Shown here: piece after piece, positions 33,946 to 42,399 of the stretch | Layout of the letters: every line of letters starts with the position of its first letter | How positions within the stretch are numbered: position 1 is the stretch's first letter | Source: Lachnospiraceae bacterium | Lineage (GTDB): Bacteria; Bacillota; Clostridia; Lachnospirales; Lachnospiraceae | Assembly: GCA_910575605.1 (NCBI GenBank) | Contig: CAJTEW010000015.1 | Coordinates: 1-64,000, forward strand | Reading direction: 5' to 3' | DNA length: 64,000 bases | Translations under genes and position numbers: made by a program | Notes under the pieces: model-generated | The model's input: only the letters and a program-made list of their open reading frames with translations | Databases searched by the model: none | What the model was told of the DNA's origin: nothing

Positions 33946-34344
33946 ATGGGAAATTCATTTCGGTGTGTTACAAATAATCCGCTGCTTAAGGAGCGGGGAT
34001 TTTCACGGCTGGAATATTATGATTTGGATGTGCTGAGCCTGCTAAAGTTTGTGGGGGAAGAGGTGAAGGCGGGGTATAGGCTTCTCACCCACCCGCTTAC
34101 AGGAAGTATCCGGCCGGATATTACGCCGTATAAAACAATACTTTTATCTGCCGGCGCAGGTGCTGAGAGAGATTTTGATTCACAGAGCATTATTGAAAAT
34201 GCAATCCGCTATGCAGAAGATTTGTACAGGCTCCGCAGGGTTCCTATATATAAGCGGTGGGACAGCATGACGAAAAAGGATTTCCAGATAGTGGATCTGT
34301 CAATTATCGAGCGGGCGCTGGAGGTTGCGCAGATGAACAGATAA
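33946..34344 (+). CDS. grdX: GrdX family protein
   Basis: 132 aa. CVTNNPLLKERG at the start, then GYRLLTHPLTGSIRPDITPYKT, matches the small GrdX protein found at the head of glycine-reductase operons. Its biochemical role is unknown. It lies 6 bp after dctP and immediately before grdE, which ties the transporter to the reductase genes. Confidence 0.8.
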   Translation: MGNSFRCVTNNPLLKERGFSRLEYYDLDVLSLLKFVGEEVKAGYRLLTHPLTGSIRPDITPYKTILLSAGAGAERDFDSQSIIENAIRYAEDLYRLRRVPIYKRWDSMTKKDFQIVDLSIIERALEVAQMNR

Positions 34345-34368
34345 ATGAATAGCGGGAGGAAATTTCAG

Positions 34369-35655
34369 ATGAAATTAACGCTTAATAAATTCCATGTGAA
34401 AGATATTCAGTTTGCAGAAGCAAGCAGTTTTGAAAATGGAGTACTATATATAAGCAAAAAAGAGCTGGCCGAATATCTGATGGAGGATACGAATATTGAG
34501 AGTGTAGACTTCGATGTGGCTAGGCCGGGAGAATCGGTGAGAATTATACCGATTAAAGATGTGATCCAGCCAAGATATAAGCAGAGTGGAACGGGACAGA
34601 TATTTCCCGGGTTCGTGGGAGATGTGGAAACGGTTGGAAACGGTGAAACAAATGTTTTAGAGGACTGTGCGGTTGCCACCTCCGGGAAGATTGTAGCTTT
34701 TCAGGAGGGAATTATCGATATGAGCGGACCGGGGGCTGAATTTAACAGTTTTTCTAAAATGAATATACTGGTGCCTCTGATTTATCCTGTGGAGGGGCTT
34801 GACAAGCATACCCACGAGGCTACGGTCCGTGTTGCGGGCCTTAAGACGGCAGCTTACATGGCAAAAACGACTTTGGAACAGAAGCCGGATGAAACAGAGA
34901 CATTTGAACATGAGACCATTTTTGAAATGGCGCAGAAATATCCAGAACTTCCTAAGGTTGTATATGTTGATATGGTGCAGTGCCAGGGACTGATGCATGA
35001 TACATATGTATACGGGCTGAATGTAAAAGGGATTCTCTCCACCATGATAGGACCACTTGAGGTACTGGACGGGGCGATTATCAGCGGGAACTGTGCGGCT
35101 CCGGGACATAAAAATGCAACCATACATCACGAAAATAATCCGATTATAGAAAGTCTCCTGCGCAGGCATGGAAAGGAGCTGTGCTTTGTGGGAGTGCTCT
35201 TAAGTAACGAGAGCGCTATGCTTAGGGAGAAGAAAAGAGCGGCTTATTATACAAGCAATCTCTCTTCACTTTTAGGCGTAGACGGTATGATTATAAGCGA
35301 AGAGGGTGGAGGTAACCCTGAGACAGACTTGATGCTGAATTGTAAGTTTCATGAGAAAAAGGGGATTAAAACCGTTTTGGTTACAGATGAGTACTGCGGG
35401 CGCGACGGAGCCTCCCAGGGACTTGCGGATGTAACACCGGAGGCGGACGCGGTAGTTACAAATGGAAATGGCAATCAGTTTGTAGTTCTGCCTAAGATGG
35501 ACAAGGTCATCGGCGATGTGGATACAGTACGTATTATTACCGGGGGCAATGCAGACAGCATAGGTGAGGACGGAAGCCTGTCCGTTGAGATTGCGGCTAT
35601 TATGGGTTCGTGCTGTGAAATGGGATATGAACACATGATGACACGTTTGAGATAG
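34369..35655 (+). CDS. grdE: Glycine/sarcosine/betaine-type reductase component B alpha/beta precursor (GrdE-like)
   Basis: 428 aa from ATG 34369, which follows GGGAGGA; an in-frame ATG at 34345 lacks a ribosome site. The length equals that of known GrdE proteins. The segment SGNCAAPGHKNATIHHENNP places Cys242 where GrdE is cleaved to make a subunit with an N-terminal pyruvoyl group. That carbonyl forms a Schiff base with the amine substrate. Later motifs include EEGGGNPETDLM and TDEYCGRDG. It pairs with the selenoprotein gene 13 bp downstream. The substrate may be glycine, sarcosine, betaine or something new. Confidence 0.9.
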   Translation: MKLTLNKFHVKDIQFAEASSFENGVLYISKKELAEYLMEDTNIESVDFDVARPGESVRIIPIKDVIQPRYKQSGTGQIFPGFVGDVETVGNGETNVLEDCAVATSGKIVAFQEGIIDMSGPGAEFNSFSKMNILVPLIYPVEGLDKHTHEATVRVAGLKTAAYMAKTTLEQKPDETETFEHETIFEMAQKYPELPKVVYVDMVQCQGLMHDTYVYGLNVKGILSTMIGPLEVLDGAIISGNCAAPGHKNATIHHENNPIIESLLRRHGKELCFVGVLLSNESAMLREKKRAAYYTSNLSSLLGVDGMIISEEGGGNPETDLMLNCKFHEKKGIKTVLVTDEYCGRDGASQGLADVTPEADAVVTNGNGNQFVVLPKMDKVIGDVDTVRIITGGNADSIGEDGSLSVEIAAIMGSCCEMGYEHMMTRLR

Positions 35656-35668
35656 GAGAGAGGCGGAT

Positions 35669-36967
35669 ATGAAAAAAATAGTACATTATGTTAATCAGTT
35701 TTACGGGCAGATAGGCGCAGAAGAGGCAGCCGGACAGAAGCCACTTTTATGTGACGGCCCGGTGGGACCAGGCACGGGACTTTCTGCCCTTTTTAAGGAG
35801 GAGGCCGAGATTACTGCTACTATCATATGTGGGGATAATTATTTTGCTGACAATCAGAGCGAAGCATTGGGTGAAATTTTATCTATGATAGAAGAAATAA
35901 AGCCGGATATGGTAATTGCAGGGCCGGGATTTAATGCAGGGCGTTATGGTCTTGCATGTGGGACAATATGTTATGAGGTGAAAAAAAGATTTTCTATTCC
36001 GGTACTGACAGCACTTTATCCTGAAAATCCGGGTGCAGAAATGTTTCACAGTAAAATATATATTGTGGAGACTGCCATATCTGCAGGAGGCATGCGCAAG
36101 ACACTTCCAGTAATGTCAGCGCTGGCTTTAAAGCTTTTAAATGGTGAAGAAATCGGATTCCCAGAGGAGGAAGGGTATATTCCGCAGGGGTTTCGTGTTA
36201 ACGTCCATACAGAGAAAAACGGGGCGGAGCGTGGCGTGGATATGTTAATAAAGAAGCTTAAAGGTGAGCCCTTTGTTACCGAGCTTCCTATGCCGGTATT
36301 TGACAGGGTAAAGCCGGCTCCAGCTGTAAAGGACATGGCACATGCAAAGATTGCTTTAATTACCTCCGGCGGAATTGTGCCCCAAGGGAATCCGGACCAT
36401 ATTCCGTCTGCAAATGCAGGAATTTTCGGGACATATGATATTTCTGAATGTGAGAATCTGACAGGACAGGAATATATGACTGTCCACGGAGGGTACGATC
36501 CTGTATACGCAACCGAGGACCCCGACAGGGTACTTCCTTTAGATGCGGTACGAGAAATTGAAAAGGAAGGAGGCATTGGGGAATTATTCGGTAAATATTA
36601 CAGCACCGTAGGAAATACAACGGCAGTTAGCAGCGCGAAAAAATTTGCCGAAGAAATAGCACAAGACTTGCTCCGCAATAACGTGCAGGCAGTCATTCTG
36701 ACCTCCAACTGAGGGACATGTACACGTTGCGGCGCAACGATGGTGAAAGAAATAGAGAGTTTTGGAATTCCTGCAGTTCATATATGCTCAATTGTACCGA
36801 TTTCAGAGGCGGTAGGAGCGAATAGGATTGTGCCAGCGGTCGGAATTCCATATCCGGTAGGGAATCCCGAGCTGTCACAAAAAGACGAATTCCGGGTGAG
36901 GAAGGAATTGGTTACAAAAGCACTGGGGGCATTATCTACAGAGATAAAAGAACAAACTGTCTTCTAA
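35669..36967 (+). CDS. grdB: Selenocysteine-containing reductase component B gamma subunit (GrdB-like)
   Basis: 432 aa if TGA at 36710-36712 is read as selenocysteine 348; otherwise translation ends after 347 aa. After the TGA the frame continues as GTCTRCGATMVKEIE, which is exactly the conserved UGTCTRCGAT active site of GrdB/GrdF/GrdH, and then VGANRIVPAVGIPYPVG to a TAA at 36965. Sec348 and Cys351 form the redox pair that receives the carboxymethyl group. A hairpin after the TGA suits a bacterial SECIS. Genes for component A (grdA), component C (grdC/D) and thioredoxin are not in this operon. Confidence 0.93.
36725..36739 (+). promoter_or_regulatory. Candidate bSECIS hairpin after the grdB UGA
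   Basis: CGTTGC (36725-36730), loop GGC, GCAACG (36734-36739): a 6-bp stem starting 12 nt after the UGA. Position, small G-containing loop and location inside the coding sequence fit a bacterial selenocysteine insertion element read by SelB. Confidence 0.65.
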
Positions 36968-36976
36968 AACAAGGTT

Positions 36977-37031
36977 GGGGACGTAGTAAAATGAATTTTA
37001 CTACGTCCCAGATTAAAAAAACCCTGTCCCC
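36977..37031. repeat. GGGGAC-family repeat, left of the SRP RNA gene
   Basis: 55 nt from GGGGACGTAG to CCTGTCCCC. Its reverse complement matches the copy at 37395-37449 at 54 of 55 positions. It ends 3 bp before the -35 box of the SRP RNA promoter and follows grdB, where it may serve as terminator. Confidence 0.85.
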
Positions 37032-37034
37032 ACA

Positions 37035-37063
37035 TTGACATTCCGTCTGAAATACGTTAAAAT
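37035..37063 (+). promoter_or_regulatory. Sigma-A promoter of the SRP RNA gene
   Basis: TTGACA (37035-37040), a 17-nt spacer and TAAAAT (37058-37063), with transcription expected at about 37069. A strong promoter suits an abundant stable RNA. Confidence 0.85.
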
Positions 37064-37068
37064 ATAGT

Positions 37069-37332
37069 CTCGTGCAGCCGGGGTGTTAGCGGTACCTTGT
37101 ACCTGCAATCCGCTATAGCAGGGGTGATGTTGCGCAGAGGGCTTATGTTTGTGAGGCTGCCCTTGGTAAGTGACGTTGATGTCTGGGTCTTACGCGACGG
37201 AAATCTATGAATCGTGTCAGGCTGGGAACAGAGCAGCACTAAGTAGAACCTTCCGGGTGCCGTAAGGGTGCCTGGGCTGAGTTAACTGCCAAGGTAACGT
37301 TCATGAATTTTTGTTCGAAGCGTAACGCACGG
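37069..37332 (+). ncRNA. ffs: Signal recognition particle RNA, large Bacillus/Clostridium type
   Basis: About 264 nt. The 5' Alu-type domain has GGTGTTAGCGGTACC and CTGTACCTGCAATCCGC-type loops (here ACCTGCAATCCGC). The S-domain contains GTCAGGCTGGGAACAGAGC, the Ffh-binding helix 8 region. The 5' CGTGC and 3' GCACG pair to close the molecule. Such RNA binds Ffh and directs membrane-protein translation. It has its own promoter and terminator, all bracketed by inverted repeats. Confidence 0.9.
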
Positions 37333-37350
37333 AAAAAGAAGAATGATGAA

Positions 37351-37382
37351 AGGGAACCTGCAACAGCAGATTCCCCTTTTTT
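37351..37382 (+). terminator. Rho-independent terminator of the SRP RNA
   Basis: GGGAACCTGC, loop AACA, GCAGATTCCC, then a run of T. The stem has one mismatch or bulge, and the U-tract is directly adjacent. Confidence 0.85.
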
Positions 37383-37394
37383 GCATTTTCAAAT

Positions 37395-37449
37395 GGGGAC
37401 AGGGTTTTTTCAATCTGGGACGTAGTAAAATTCATTTTACTACGTCCCC
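37395..37449. repeat. GGGGAC-family repeat, right of the SRP RNA gene
   Basis: The inverted partner of 36977-37031, with a single T/C difference. Internally it contains the smaller palindrome GGGACGTAGTAAAAT/ATTTTACTACGTCCC. It sits between the SRP terminator and the radical SAM gene. Confidence 0.85.
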
Positions 37450-37490
37450 AATTTGGGAAATGCTGTCCTTATGATTAAGGGAGAGATGCT

Positions 37491-39227
37491 ATGAGAATAT
37501 TACTTACTGCTATTAATGCTAAATATATACATTCTAATCTTGCCGTATATACGCTGAAAGCATATGCTGAAAAATATCTTGCCACATATGCCCCGGATAA
37601 GCTGGGAATTGACATTGCAGAATATACTATTAATCAGCAGACTGATGATATCTTAAGGGGAATCTACAAAAAGGCCCCGGATGTCCTGTGCTTGTCCTGC
37701 TATATCTGGAACATATCTTATGTAGAGGAAATTGTAAAGGAGATTCATAAGCTTCTTCCTAACATGGACATCTGGCTGGGAGGGCCAGAGGTGTCCTATG
37801 ATGCAAAGGAAGTGCTTATACGCCTTCCTCAGGTAAGAGGTATTATGAGAGGCGAGGGAGAGAAGATCTTCGCTGGGGTGTGCAAGATTTATATGGAAAG
37901 AAATTTCGAGCAGTTAGCAGAGACAGCAGGTATTACTTATAGACAGGAGGATGGACAGATTAAGGCTAATATTAATCAGGAGCTGATGGAACTTGATGAG
38001 ATTCCTTTTGTCTATGAGGATATGAGGGATTTTGAGCATAAGATTATTTATTATGAGTCCAGCAGAGGATGTCCTTTTTCCTGCAGCTACTGCCTGTCGT
38101 CAATTGACAAGGCGGTTAGATTCAGGAGCCTTTCGCTTGTGAAGCCGGAGCTTCAGCTTTTGTTGGATTATAAGGTGCCGCAGGTGAAATTTGTGGATAG
38201 GACTTTTAACTTAAAGCATGAGCGGACATTGGAAATATGGAGCTATCTGGCGGAGCATGATAATGGTATTACAAACTTTCATTTTGAAATTGCAGCGGAC
38301 CTTTTAAACCAAGAAGAACTTACGCTGATACAGACTATGCGCCCAGGGCTTATAAAGCTTGAAATCGGCGTACAGTCTACGAACCCTGACACGCTTAAGG
38401 AAATTCGGAGAACAGCGGACTTTGAGAGCATAAAGAAAAACGTAGAGTTTATAAAAAGCAGCGGAAATGTCCATGAGCATCTGGACTTGATAGCAGGTCT
38501 CCCGTTTGAAGATATCAAAAGCTTTGCTAAGTCCTTTGACGAGGTTTATGCACTGCGGCCTAACCAGCTTCAGCTTGGATTTTTGAAGGTGCTTAAAGGC
38601 TCTTATATGGAGGAAAACAGGGCTGCTTACGGGCTTATTTTTAAGGAAGAACCTCCCTATGAGGTGCTGTCTACCAAGTGGATTTCCTATGATGATGTAC
38701 TGGAGCTAAAAGGCGTGGAGGAAATGGTGGAGGTGTATTATAACAGTGGACAGTTTTCCCACACACTAGAAGCTCTGTCGGAGGAATCTGCCTCTCCTTG
38801 GAAGCTCTATATGGAGCTGTGGAAATATTATGAAGGCCGTCATTATCATGAGGGGCAGCATAAGAGAAGTGCAAGATATAAGATTTTATTCGAATTCATA
38901 AAAAAATACATCCCAGAAAGGACGGAGGAATTTCGGGAACTTCTTACATTTGATTACTATTTAAGGGAAAATGCGAAAACTCGACCGGAATTTGCAGGAG
39001 AGTATAAGGTAGAGAAAGAATTTTTGAGAAAGTTTTACGAAAGAGAGGCAGAGGAACACAAATATCTCCCGGAATATAAGGAATATGATAAGAATCAGAT
39101 GCGTAAAATGACACATATAGAAAATTTTACTATTTTGCGAAAAATGTTACTTTTTGATTACAAGTGTAGAAATCCGTTGAATCAAGAAGCAAGAACGTGT
39201 ATGATAAAAAAGGAATTATATATTTAG
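37491..39227 (+). CDS. B12-binding-domain radical SAM protein
   Basis: 578 aa. The N-terminal ~150 residues form a cobalamin-binding-like Rossmann domain (DVLCLSCYIWN, IWLGGPEVSYD, MRGEGE). The radical SAM cluster motif CPFSCSYC provides Cys194, Cys198 and Cys201. A C-terminal extension (about 440-578) is typical of the DUF4080-type group common in Lachnospiraceae. Reaction and substrate are unknown; relatives act as methyltransferases or thioether-forming enzymes. GGGAGAG precedes the ATG. Confidence 0.85.
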   Translation: MRILLTAINAKYIHSNLAVYTLKAYAEKYLATYAPDKLGIDIAEYTINQQTDDILRGIYKKAPDVLCLSCYIWNISYVEEIVKEIHKLLPNMDIWLGGPEVSYDAKEVLIRLPQVRGIMRGEGEKIFAGVCKIYMERNFEQLAETAGITYRQEDGQIKANINQELMELDEIPFVYEDMRDFEHKIIYYESSRGCPFSCSYCLSSIDKAVRFRSLSLVKPELQLLLDYKVPQVKFVDRTFNLKHERTLEIWSYLAEHDNGITNFHFEIAADLLNQEELTLIQTMRPGLIKLEIGVQSTNPDTLKEIRRTADFESIKKNVEFIKSSGNVHEHLDLIAGLPFEDIKSFAKSFDEVYALRPNQLQLGFLKVLKGSYMEENRAAYGLIFKEEPPYEVLSTKWISYDDVLELKGVEEMVEVYYNSGQFSHTLEALSEESASPWKLYMELWKYYEGRHYHEGQHKRSARYKILFEFIKKYIPERTEEFRELLTFDYYLRENAKTRPEFAGEYKVEKEFLRKFYEREAEEHKYLPEYKEYDKNQMRKMTHIENFTILRKMLLFDYKCRNPLNQEARTCMIKKELYI

Positions 39228-39242
39228 GAAGGGACAGGTAAA

Positions 39243-39347
39243 ATGAACTTTAATGATAAAAAAACAAAACGGATTATGGCAATTATTATTTTGATAGTCA
39301 TTATAGCTATGGCGGCGACAACAATTATACCTTATATGATGGGTTGA
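39243..39347 (+). CDS. Small single-pass membrane protein, 34 aa
   Basis: ATG 39243 to TGA 39347. A basic N terminus (NFNDKKTKR) is followed by one hydrophobic helix (IMAIIILIVIIAMAAT) and a short tail. GGAAGGGACAGG upstream is an acceptable ribosome site. Similar tiny membrane proteins occur next to VanW-type genes in Lachnospiraceae, from memory. Function is unknown. Confidence 0.6.
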   Translation: MNFNDKKTKRIMAIIILIVIIAMAATTIIPYMMG

Positions 39348-39425
39348 TTGTGTCGATATGTTTATTGTAATGTGTCGGCTTTGTCAGCACACGGGTAATA
39401 TTTTTAGACAGGGTAGGTGCGCAGT

Positions 39426-40991
39426 ATGGGACAGCAGGTGTATAGAGGAAGCCAGAACAGAGGAAAGGGCGGTCAGAACAGCCAGAGTAATCAGAACAGC
39501 CTGAACAGGCGGAGAAGGACTCTCGCACAGCGGGCACGGCTCAGACGGAGAAAAAGACGGATTCTCATTGGTCTTATTTTTTCATGCATAGTTCTGGTTC
39601 TGGGAATTTTTAATTTTATTCTGTATAAAGCAGTTTCAAAATATCCAGATGATGTTATCTGTAAAAATATTTCTATCGGAGTGGTGGATGTATCCGGTAT
39701 GAGTAAGAAGGAAGCAAAAGCAGCTGTAAAAAAGCAGCTTGAGGCGGATAAGATTCTGGCTGTATCAATACAGACAGAAGGCGGAACAGCAGAAGGAACA
39801 CTTGAGGAACTGGGACTTAAGTATAAAGGTGTCGATAAGGCAGTTGATAAGGCCATGGACTATGGAAAGAAGGGCAGTCTATGGAGCAGATATTGGAAGC
39901 TTAGAAGGGCATCCAGAAAAGGATTTGTGATAGAGGAGAAGCTTACCGTGGATAAGGAGGCGGGAGAACAGATTCTTGGAAGCCGCACAGAATCACTTAC
40001 GGATCGTGCAAAGAATGCCTCCATAACGCCTGATGGTGACGGATTCAAGATTGAAAAGGAGCAGGAGGGGGAAGCGGTCAATATTGCAGACTCTCTTGTA
40101 AAGATAGAGAAGCATTTAAATGATAAATGGGACCATAAGGCATTTTCTGTTACGGCTGACGTAGTCAAAGAGAAGCCGGCTGTTGTTGCCGGGGATTTGG
40201 AGAGCATTAAGGATGAGCTTGGAGTATTTTCTACGGATGCAGGAAGCGGGGAAAGAATCCAGAATTTAAAAACAGGCGTTGAGAAGCTGAGTAATATTGT
40301 GCTTATGCCGGGAGAAGTACTCTCTGTAGAGGAGAGAACAAAGCCCTATACTCCGGAGAACGGCTATGTTATGGGTGGTTCCTATGAGGGCGGCAGAGTT
40401 GTAGAGTCGTACGGAGGAGGCCTCTGTCAGGTTTCAACTACATTGTATAATGCGGTTATTTATGCAGAGCTTGAGATTGTGGAGCGGTATCCCCATTCCA
40501 TGATTGTAGATTATGTTAGTCCCTCAAGAGACGCGGCAGTTGCAGAAGGATATCTGGATTTTAAATTTAAAAATAATTACGATACGCCGATTTATATTGC
40601 CGGCGGGATTGATGAGACGAATCAGCTTTATTTTAAAATATATGGGAAGGACACGAGGGAGGAAGGCAGAACTGTTGAATACGAGTCAGAGATCCTTTCT
40701 ACGGAAGAACCGGGAGTGACTTATGAGGCCAACAGCGATTTGCCCCTTGGGAGTATCCAGCCGGTATCCAGTGCCCATATGGGAACAGAGGCAATGCTTT
40801 GGAAGGTTGTATACCAGAACGGTGAGGAGGTAAGCCGGGAGGCATTTAACAACAGCTCTTATCAGGCGGCAGATACGATTTATGCTGTGGGAATCATGTC
40901 CGATAATCCTGATGCAGTCGCCCTGGTGCAGAACGCGATTGCCACCCAGGATGAGGCGCAGATATATGCGGCTATTGCAGCTGTACAGTAG
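39426..40991 (+). CDS. VanW family protein with PG_binding_4 domain
   Basis: 521 aa from ATG 39426; GTG 39417 is a poorer in-frame start. A basic, Gln/Asn-rich cytoplasmic N terminus precedes one membrane helix (about residues 45-65). Next comes a peptidoglycan-binding-4-like domain (NISIGVVDVSGMSKKEAKAAV) and then the VanW domain (MPGEVLSVEERTKPYTPENG, GGGLCQVSTTLYNAVIYAEL). It is a membrane-anchored extracellular protein probably acting on the cell wall. The role of VanW is undefined even in vancomycin clusters; no resistance genes lie nearby. Confidence 0.85.
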   Translation: MGQQVYRGSQNRGKGGQNSQSNQNSLNRRRRTLAQRARLRRRKRRILIGLIFSCIVLVLGIFNFILYKAVSKYPDDVICKNISIGVVDVSGMSKKEAKAAVKKQLEADKILAVSIQTEGGTAEGTLEELGLKYKGVDKAVDKAMDYGKKGSLWSRYWKLRRASRKGFVIEEKLTVDKEAGEQILGSRTESLTDRAKNASITPDGDGFKIEKEQEGEAVNIADSLVKIEKHLNDKWDHKAFSVTADVVKEKPAVVAGDLESIKDELGVFSTDAGSGERIQNLKTGVEKLSNIVLMPGEVLSVEERTKPYTPENGYVMGGSYEGGRVVESYGGGLCQVSTTLYNAVIYAELEIVERYPHSMIVDYVSPSRDAAVAEGYLDFKFKNNYDTPIYIAGGIDETNQLYFKIYGKDTREEGRTVEYESEILSTEEPGVTYEANSDLPLGSIQPVSSAHMGTEAMLWKVVYQNGEEVSREAFNNSSYQAADTIYAVGIMSDNPDAVALVQNAIATQDEAQIYAAIAAVQ

Positions 40992-41033
40992 TACCGGTAA
41001 ATAGGCCAAAAGGGTTTTGTCAGAGGATAATAT

Positions 41034-41921
41034 ATGGAGAGTAAACAGGTTATATATAAGATGCGGACTGCTTTCGGGCAGTCCGAAAATATAGGAGTAT
41101 ATGCACTGCAGTCTGTGATAAATGAGCTGGCAGCAGAAGGGGGAGCAGACTTTTACGTAAATGTGAAGCTCCTCCGTCCGTATGGCTCACAAAAGGCCCA
41201 TATGTATGCTGTTGAAAAGAAAATAAAAGGGCTATGCTGCGATAAGGGCGTCCACCTGGATGCATTCTATGAAGACATGCAGGCGGGGATTTCACACCAT
41301 ATGGTGATTGTGGCAGGGATAAGCATTCCTCCTAAGGAGCAGGAGTGGTATAGGGAGACTATGCGAGCCGGACAGGATATTGTCTTGACAAAATGGGCTG
41401 GTATGGAAGGAATGCTGCGGATTGCGGAGGAAAAAAAGGAGGAGCTTGAAAAACGATTTGCTCCGGTTTTTCTGAGGCAGATAGAAGATTTTGGTAAGGA
41501 AGTTTGTGCGCTAAGAGAGATTGATATTGCAAAAAATGTGGGCGTAACTGCCATACGGGAGGCAGGAGAAGGGGGAATCTTTGCGGCGCTTTGGAGGCTT
41601 GCGAAGGAGGCGCGAACAGGGATAGCGGTAGACTTGAAGAAGATATCTGTGCTCCAGGAGACGATAGAGGTATGCGAGTATTATCACCTGAACCCCTATC
41701 AGCTTGCTTCGGCAGGGAGCCTTCTGATTGTTACAGATAACGGAAGTTTCCTTACGGAGTCGCTTCTGGCCGACGGGCTGGAGGCGTCTCTGATTGGGAG
41801 GCTTACAGATAATAATGATAAGCTTATAAAGAACGGGGAAGAGCAGAGATATGTTGACCGCCCGGCCCCAGATGAACTGAATCGAATATTTATGGAGGAC
41901 AGAACAGATGAAAGACATTAG
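41034..41921 (+). CDS. AIR synthase/HypE-like ATP-binding protein
   Basis: 295 aa. The C-terminal part (AIREAGEGGIFAALWRLAKE, then NPYQLASAGSLLIVTDNG) resembles the C-terminal domain of the PurM/ThiL/HypE/SelD superfamily. The N-terminal half lacks the glycine-rich ATP motif I would expect, so it may be a divergent or regulatory member. It overlaps the lrp-like gene by 14 bp and forms an operon with it and the aminotransferase. Substrate is unknown. Confidence 0.65.
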   Translation: MESKQVIYKMRTAFGQSENIGVYALQSVINELAAEGGADFYVNVKLLRPYGSQKAHMYAVEKKIKGLCCDKGVHLDAFYEDMQAGISHHMVIVAGISIPPKEQEWYRETMRAGQDIVLTKWAGMEGMLRIAEEKKEELEKRFAPVFLRQIEDFGKEVCALREIDIAKNVGVTAIREAGEGGIFAALWRLAKEARTGIAVDLKKISVLQETIEVCEYYHLNPYQLASAGSLLIVTDNGSFLTESLLADGLEASLIGRLTDNNDKLIKNGEEQRYVDRPAPDELNRIFMEDRTDERH

Positions 41922-42399
41922 GAGACAGATACTAAAGTATTTAGAAACAAACAGCAGGGCAGACTTAGGTGAATTGTCGGTGCTTTTGGGCTGTGAGGAG
42001 GCGGAGATTGCCAACGAGATTGCCGATATGGAGAAGGCGGGTATCATCTGCGGCTATCACACATTGATAAACTGGGAGAAAGCTGGGGATGACCATGTAA
42101 ATGCTCTTATCGAGGTACGGGTTACGCCTCAGCGGGAGAAAGGCTTTGAAAAGACAGCAGAAAGAATCTGCAATTATCCGGAGGTAAATGCAGTATATCT
42201 TATTTCAGGGGCGTATGACCTTTTAGTTACATTGGAAGGAAAAACCCTACTTGAGGTATCGAGATTCGTATCTGAAAAGCTGTCATCTATTGATGCAGTT
42301 ATCAGTACTACAACACATTTTATTTTAAAGAGATATAAAGATCATGGTACAGTTCTTATGAAAAAGAGCAAGCCTGAGAGAATGGCGGTGACTCCATAA
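41908..42399 (+). CDS. Lrp/AsnC family transcriptional regulator
   Basis: 163 aa. An N-terminal HTH (LETNSRADLGELSVLLGCEEAE, read in two parts around residue 15) is followed by the RAM ligand domain (VNALIEVRVTPQREKGFEKT, then VYLISGAYDLLVTLEG). Lrp-type proteins sense amino acids. Overlap with the upstream gene and a 1-bp overlap with the aminotransferase imply that it controls or senses the product of that enzyme. Confidence 0.9.
   Translation: MKDIRRQILKYLETNSRADLGELSVLLGCEEAEIANEIADMEKAGIICGYHTLINWEKAGDDHVNALIEVRVTPQREKGFEKTAERICNYPEVNAVYLISGAYDLLVTLEGKTLLEVSRFVSEKLSSIDAVISTTTHFILKRYKDHGTVLMKKSKPERMAVTP

Noticed and set aside
36710-36967. Separate short gene or frameshift remnant after a 347-aa grdB
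   Set aside because: The frame is continuous through a UGA at the known selenocysteine site of the family and carries the conserved GTCTRCGAT motif, so it is one selenoprotein gene.
37057-37239. 60-aa minus-strand reading frame at 37057-37239
   Set aside because: It lies antisense within the SRP RNA gene and has no ribosome site.
39426-40991. Vancomycin resistance cluster
   Set aside because: Only a VanW-domain protein is present, with no vanH/A/X or VanRS genes nearby. Such proteins are common in clostridia without resistance.
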